In this document: positions 60,797 through 64,000 of the stretch, piece after piece
Layout: every line of letters begins with the position of its first letter
How positions within the stretch are numbered: position 1 is the first letter of the stretch
From: Nocardia jinanensis
Lineage (GTDB): Bacteria > Actinomycetota > Actinomycetes > Mycobacteriales > Mycobacteriaceae
Assembly (NCBI RefSeq): GCF_014645735.1
Contig: NZ_BMMH01000008.1
Location: 124,001 to 188,000 of the forward strand
Length of the DNA: 64,000 nt
Direction of reading: 5' to 3'
Notes under the pieces: model-generated
Databases searched by the model: none
What the model saw: the letters and a program-made list of their open reading frames with translations, nothing else
Told to the model about the DNA's origin: nothing
Program-made: the position numbers and the translations under genes

Positions 60797-60897
60797 GCGG
60801 AGCCCGGAGCGAAGGCGAAGGGATCGCAGGAACGCCTCCTCCCCCGAAGGAGACACACTCGGCCCGCGGAGCCCGGAGCGAAGGCGAAGGGATCGCA
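60797..60897. repeat. 32-bp direct repeats in the mceC-mceD gap
   Basis: An identical 32-bp sequence (GCGGAGCCCGGAGCGAAGGC then GAAGGGATCGCA) is at 60797-60828 and 60866-60897, with 37 bp between. The second copy ends at the base before the mceC stop. The core GGAGCGAAGG resembles the loop of repeat R. Confidence 0.92.
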
Positions 60898-61959
60898 TCA
60901 TCGCGGCGGCTCCTGTGCGGACGGACCGATCTTGGGACCGGGTTCGAGCAGATAGGCGCGCAGCGATTCGGGCAGATGCTGCGGCCACACCAGCGCGTCC
61001 ACCAGCGGGTGCAGCGTCTCACTGCTGGCGTTGACGACATAGGCGTTGAAGTACGGTCCGCTGCCGACCTGTTCACCGAGTGCCGCGGCGAACGGACCCA
61101 GACCGTCGAGCGCACCGTTGATGTTGTCCCGGTTGCGCTGCAACAGATCGAGTACCGAGTTGAGCTTGTCCAGCGCCGGTTTCAGCTGGGCCTCGTTATC
61201 GTGGACCAGCCCGGACAGCTGCTGGGCCAGCGCGTTCACGTAGACGATCATCTGGCTGATGGCGGTGCGCCGCCGATCCAGTTCGCCCAGCAGCTGGTTA
61301 CCGTCCACCAGCAGCGCGTTGATGGAATCGGCACGGTCGGCCAGGATCTTGGTGACATCCTGGGCGCGAACCAGCAGATCCGACAGTGCCTGATCTCGGG
61401 CGTTGATGGTCTTGGACAGCGCGGTTACGCCGTCCAGCGCCGACCGCAGCGGCGCCGGGGTGTCGGCGAAGGCCGCCGACAGCGCGTCCAGTGTCTGATC
61501 CACCTTCTGCAGGTCGAGGTCGCCCACGGTGCCGGCCAGATCACTGAGCGCTTCGTTCAGCGAGTACGGCGAGGTGGTGCGGGCCAGCGGGATGGTGTCG
61601 GCGACCTTCAGCGCTCCGTCGCCGGCCGGGTTCACGGCCAGCGATTTACGACCCAGCACGGTATTGGTCTTGATGGCGGCCGAGGTCTTGTCGCCGAGCA
61701 CGATCGATTCGTCGAGGCTGAAGCGCACCAGTACCTGCGCGCCGTCGAGACTCACGTCCTCGACCTTGCCCGAACGCACCCCCGCCACCTCCACATCGTC
61801 ACCGGTCACCAGACCACCGGCGTCGGCGAAGTTGGCGGTGAACGTGGCGCCACCGCGGATGAACGGCAGTCGTTCGAATTGCAGGGCCGACAGGGCGACC
61901 GCCACAGCCAGTACCAATCCGACGATGCCGATGGTCACCGCGCGCGATTGCTCTTTCAT
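60898..61959 (-). CDS. mceC: Mce family protein MceC
   Basis: 353 aa. N-terminal membrane helix (VTIGIVGLVLAVAVALSALQF) and Mce domain (FTANFADAGGLVTGDDVEVAG), long helical C-terminal part. ATG 61959 abuts the mceB stop directly (TAGATG). The C-terminus lacks the Pro-rich tail of MceD-F. Confidence 0.93.
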   Translation of the reverse strand: MKEQSRAVTIGIVGLVLAVAVALSALQFERLPFIRGGATFTANFADAGGLVTGDDVEVAGVRSGKVEDVSLDGAQVLVRFSLDESIVLGDKTSAAIKTNTVLGRKSLAVNPAGDGALKVADTIPLARTTSPYSLNEALSDLAGTVGDLDLQKVDQTLDALSAAFADTPAPLRSALDGVTALSKTINARDQALSDLLVRAQDVTKILADRADSINALLVDGNQLLGELDRRRTAISQMIVYVNALAQQLSGLVHDNEAQLKPALDKLNSVLDLLQRNRDNINGALDGLGPFAAALGEQVGSGPYFNAYVVNASSETLHPLVDALVWPQHLPESLRAYLLEPGPKIGPSAQEPPR

Positions 61960-62985
61960 CTACTCGCTCACGCACCTTCCGGTCGTCTGCTCACCGGGTA
62001 GTTCGAGCAGCAGCGGTTTCCCGTCCGGACCGTCGATCAGGAAGTTCGTCCGGCATACGTACAACTGCAGGAACGAACCGTAGGAACCGATGCGGATCAG
62101 CTTGCGGTAGGTGGCCGGCAGTTTGTCGAGCACCCACTGCACGGTGTCCGAACCGTTGTCGAGATTGGTGGCCAACCGCCCGGTCTGCGCGATGGTCGCC
62201 GCCAGATCGGGGCGGGCCTGGGCCAGCAGATCGGTGGTCGCGGCGGTGGCGTCGGCGATACGCGGCAGCGCGGCGCCGATGGGGTCGCGGTCCGCGGCCA
62301 GCCCGCTCACCAGGCGGCGCAGTTCGTCGATGGTGGTGGCGAACTGGTCGCCGCGGTCGTCGATTGTTTTCAGCACCGAGTTCAGATTGTCGATGACACT
62401 ACCGATGAGCGCGTCCCGGTCGGCGAGGGTTTTGGTGAACGACCCGCCGCTGTTGAGCAGCTCGACCAGGGTTCCGCCCTGTCCTTGGAAGATCTGCAGC
62501 AGCGCATTGGTCAGATCGTTGACCTGTGCCGGGTCCAGTCCGCGCAGTAGTGGTTTGAACCCGCCGAGCAGCATATCCAGATCCAGGGCGGGCGCGGTCT
62601 TGTCCAGGCCGATGGTGCCGCCCTTGTCCAGGCCGGTGGCCTCGCCGGGTCCCTCGAGCAGTTCCAGGTAGCGGTCACCGACCAGGTTCTCGTAGCGGAT
62701 GGTGGCGCGTGTGCTGGTCAGCAGCCGGTATTCGGTGTCGACATCGAATTTCACGTGGGCGTGGTATTCGTCGTCGACCTTCACCGAGGCGATCGAACCC
62801 ACCGGGACACCGGCGATCCGGACCTTATCGCCGGGCAGCATGCCCGAGGCGCTGGTGAAGACCGCGTTGTATCCGGTTTCCCGGGAGAAACGCATCTGCG
62901 AGAAGACCACCGCCAGACCGGCGAAGATCAGGGTCATCACCAGGGTGAAGATGGCGAGTTTGACGGTGGTAGCGGTGTTCTTCAC
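61960..62985 (-). CDS. mceB: Mce family protein MceB
   Basis: 341 aa. Helix LAIFTLVMTLIFAGLAVVF and Mce domain (YNAVFTSASGMLPGDKVRIAG), then helical region ending in a Cys-containing tail (QLYVCRTNFL, TTGRCVSE). GTG 62985 overlaps the mceA stop by GTGA; the longer frame further upstream is a shadow of mceA. Confidence 0.93.
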   Translation of the reverse strand: MKNTATTVKLAIFTLVMTLIFAGLAVVFSQMRFSRETGYNAVFTSASGMLPGDKVRIAGVPVGSIASVKVDDEYHAHVKFDVDTEYRLLTSTRATIRYENLVGDRYLELLEGPGEATGLDKGGTIGLDKTAPALDLDMLLGGFKPLLRGLDPAQVNDLTNALLQIFQGQGGTLVELLNSGGSFTKTLADRDALIGSVIDNLNSVLKTIDDRGDQFATTIDELRRLVSGLAADRDPIGAALPRIADATAATTDLLAQARPDLAATIAQTGRLATNLDNGSDTVQWVLDKLPATYRKLIRIGSYGSFLQLYVCRTNFLIDGPDGKPLLLELPGEQTTGRCVSE

Positions 62986-64000
62986 TGGCCCACCCCCGGG
63001 AGTCCGGCGAACAGTACCTGGAAGACCTTGGGCGCGTTCAGTTCCAGCTTTGTCACCGGTGTGTAGGGATGCCCTTCCGAAGTGTCGGTGACGACATAGT
63101 TGGAATGGCTGCCCGGCACCCGGTCGAGCAGACCCGCGCACTGTGGTCCGCCGGTGGCGTTCACTTTCGGCAGATCGTTCGGATAGGTATAGGGCGGAGA
63201 CCCGTACATGAATCCCGTGTTCAGGGCGACACCTTCCTGTCCGCCGCCGAAGACTGCCTCGGCCAGCGGCACCGCCTTGGCGGTAGCGCCGATCAGGCAG
63301 AACAACGCGTCCTGGTAGCTGTTCAGCAACTCACCGGTCGGGCGGAGCAGATCGAGGGCCGTGTCGATCTGCGCCTCGTTATCGCGCAGCACCGCACCCG
63401 TGGTGTCGGCGAGACCGGTCAGATTCGCCAGCAGAGCATCGACATCGGATTCCGATTCGGTGATGGTCCGGCTGCTGACCGTCGCACCGTCCACGGTGCG
63501 CAGCAGATCGCCGGACACATCGGCGTAGAGGTTGGTCACCGCGGCCGTGGTGTTCAGGTCCCGTTGCAGAGTGGGCAGCATCGGGTTGATCTCGCGCAGA
63601 TAGGAATCACTGTCGGCGAGCAACTGACCGAGACTTTCGCCCCGGCCCTGCAACGCGGTGCCCAGTGCGGTGAGCGTGGCGTTCAGCTTTTCGGGCTGTA
63701 CATCGGCGAGAACGTCGCTGAGGTGCTGGAACAGCGTGTTGAACTCGACGGTCACCTGATCGGCGGCCAGCAGCGCGCCCGGTTGCAGCGCTTTCGCGGC
63801 CGGTTCCGGCGGGATCACGAAGTTGATGTACTTCGCGCCGAACACGGTGGTCGAGCGGATGTCGACGGTCGAGTTGGCGGGGACCAGATGCAGCAGGTCC
63901 GGGTTCAGGGCCAGCCGCAGATTCGTACCGTCGGTGGTGCGGTCGATTCCGGCGACCCGGCCGATCTGCACACCGCGCACCTTCACCTTGGCGTCCGGGT
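62982..64000 (-). CDS. mceA: Mce family protein MceA (5' end beyond window)
   Basis: About 339 C-terminal residues, from PDAKVKVRGVQIGRVAGID, the middle of the Mce domain, to the stop at 62982. The Mce domain strand pattern VRGVQIGRV and YINFVIPPEP is clear; a C-terminal helical and Tyr/Pro tail (SPPYTYPNDLPKV) follows. The start and the yrbE permease genes lie outside the window. It heads the mceA-F run, all linked by overlaps. Confidence 0.93.
   Translation of the reverse strand, partial: PDAKVKVRGVQIGRVAGIDRTTDGTNLRLALNPDLLHLVPANSTVDIRSTTVFGAKYINFVIPPEPAAKALQPGALLAADQVTVEFNTLFQHLSDVLADVQPEKLNATLTALGTALQGRGESLGQLLADSDSYLREINPMLPTLQRDLNTTAAVTNLYADVSGDLLRTVDGATVSSRTITESESDVDALLANLTGLADTTGAVLRDNEAQIDTALDLLRPTGELLNSYQDALFCLIGATAKAVPLAEAVFGGGQEGVALNTGFMYGSPPYTYPNDLPKVNATGGPQCAGLLDRVPGSHSNYVVTDTSEGHPYTPVTKLELNAPKVFQVLFAGLPGVGQ

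Noticed and set aside
1..64000. CRISPR array, prophage or rRNA operon
   Set aside because: No regularly spaced repeats of 23-40 bp with unique spacers, no phage structural genes and no rRNA were found; the 36-bp array has no spacers.

Overview
The window is GC-rich actinobacterial DNA, most likely from Nocardia or a close mycolic-acid relative. The evidence is mycothiol synthase (mshD), LmeA, an mceABCDEF operon with Mce-associated proteins, an antigen-85-like esterase, many GTG starts, frequent 4-bp ATGA/GTGA overlaps, and gene order. From about 2 to 51 kb the order follows the Mycobacterium tuberculosis block Rv0820-Rv0757: mshD, glnR, lmeA, thiX, cysA, sseC, Rv0813c-like, pabC-like, ygfZ, DUF3073, purM, purF, purL, M18 aminopeptidase, purQ/purS, metallo-hydrolase, oligopeptidase B, purB, TetR, esterase, purD, HIT, phoR, phoP. 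The family and synteny statements come from recall; no search was run.

Layout. 0-3.8 kb: pstC (cut by the window edge) and pstS behind a PHO box, then mshD and glnR. 4.4-9.2 kb: lmeA-thiX, then a sulfur operon (DUF4395, cysA, sseC) preceded by a leaderless 28-codon polycysteine uORF, then a 31-aa membrane peptide coupled to a nitrobindin-like protein. 9.2-15.9 kb: cytochrome bd operon cydABDC on the minus strand, ending in a strongly foldable region with a 12-codon micro-ORF. 16-20.9 kb: PLP lyase, SCP-like protein, YgfZ, MOSC protein, asparaginase II, DUF3073. 21-34 kb: purM, purF, purL, purQ and purS (all minus), interrupted by a membrane hydrolase/CPBP pair, a solitary TnpB element abutting purL, and an M18 aminopeptidase. 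34-48 kb: hydrolases, regulators, oligopeptidase B, purB, TetR, aminotransferase, two peptidoglycan hydrolases and purD. 48-54.8 kb: PH-domain protein, HIT protein, phoPR, otsA with a 56-aa partner, alpha/beta hydrolase and MbtH-like protein. 54.9-64 kb: tRNA-Thr(UGU), then the mce operon read leftward with mceA cut by the right edge.

How the genes work together. Six de novo purine genes (purM, F, L, Q, S, B, D with PurL/Q/S forming one enzyme) dominate the minus strand. PhoPR, GlnR and the PHO box point to phosphate and nitrogen control. The cysA/sseC operon appears to be tuned by cysteine through uORF attenuation. Many genes carry a TANNNT -10 box 6-8 nt before the start codon, the signature of leaderless mRNAs.

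The most unusual items are: (1) the structured RNA candidate with a micro-ORF and an almost perfect anti-SD match downstream of cydC; (2) a TnpB right end that seems to supply the start codon and first residues of PurL; (3) six copies of a roughly 125-155 bp interspersed hairpin element, one followed by a 170-bp tandem duplication; (4) a 28-bp perfect palindrome flanked by 19-bp direct repeats beside purB.
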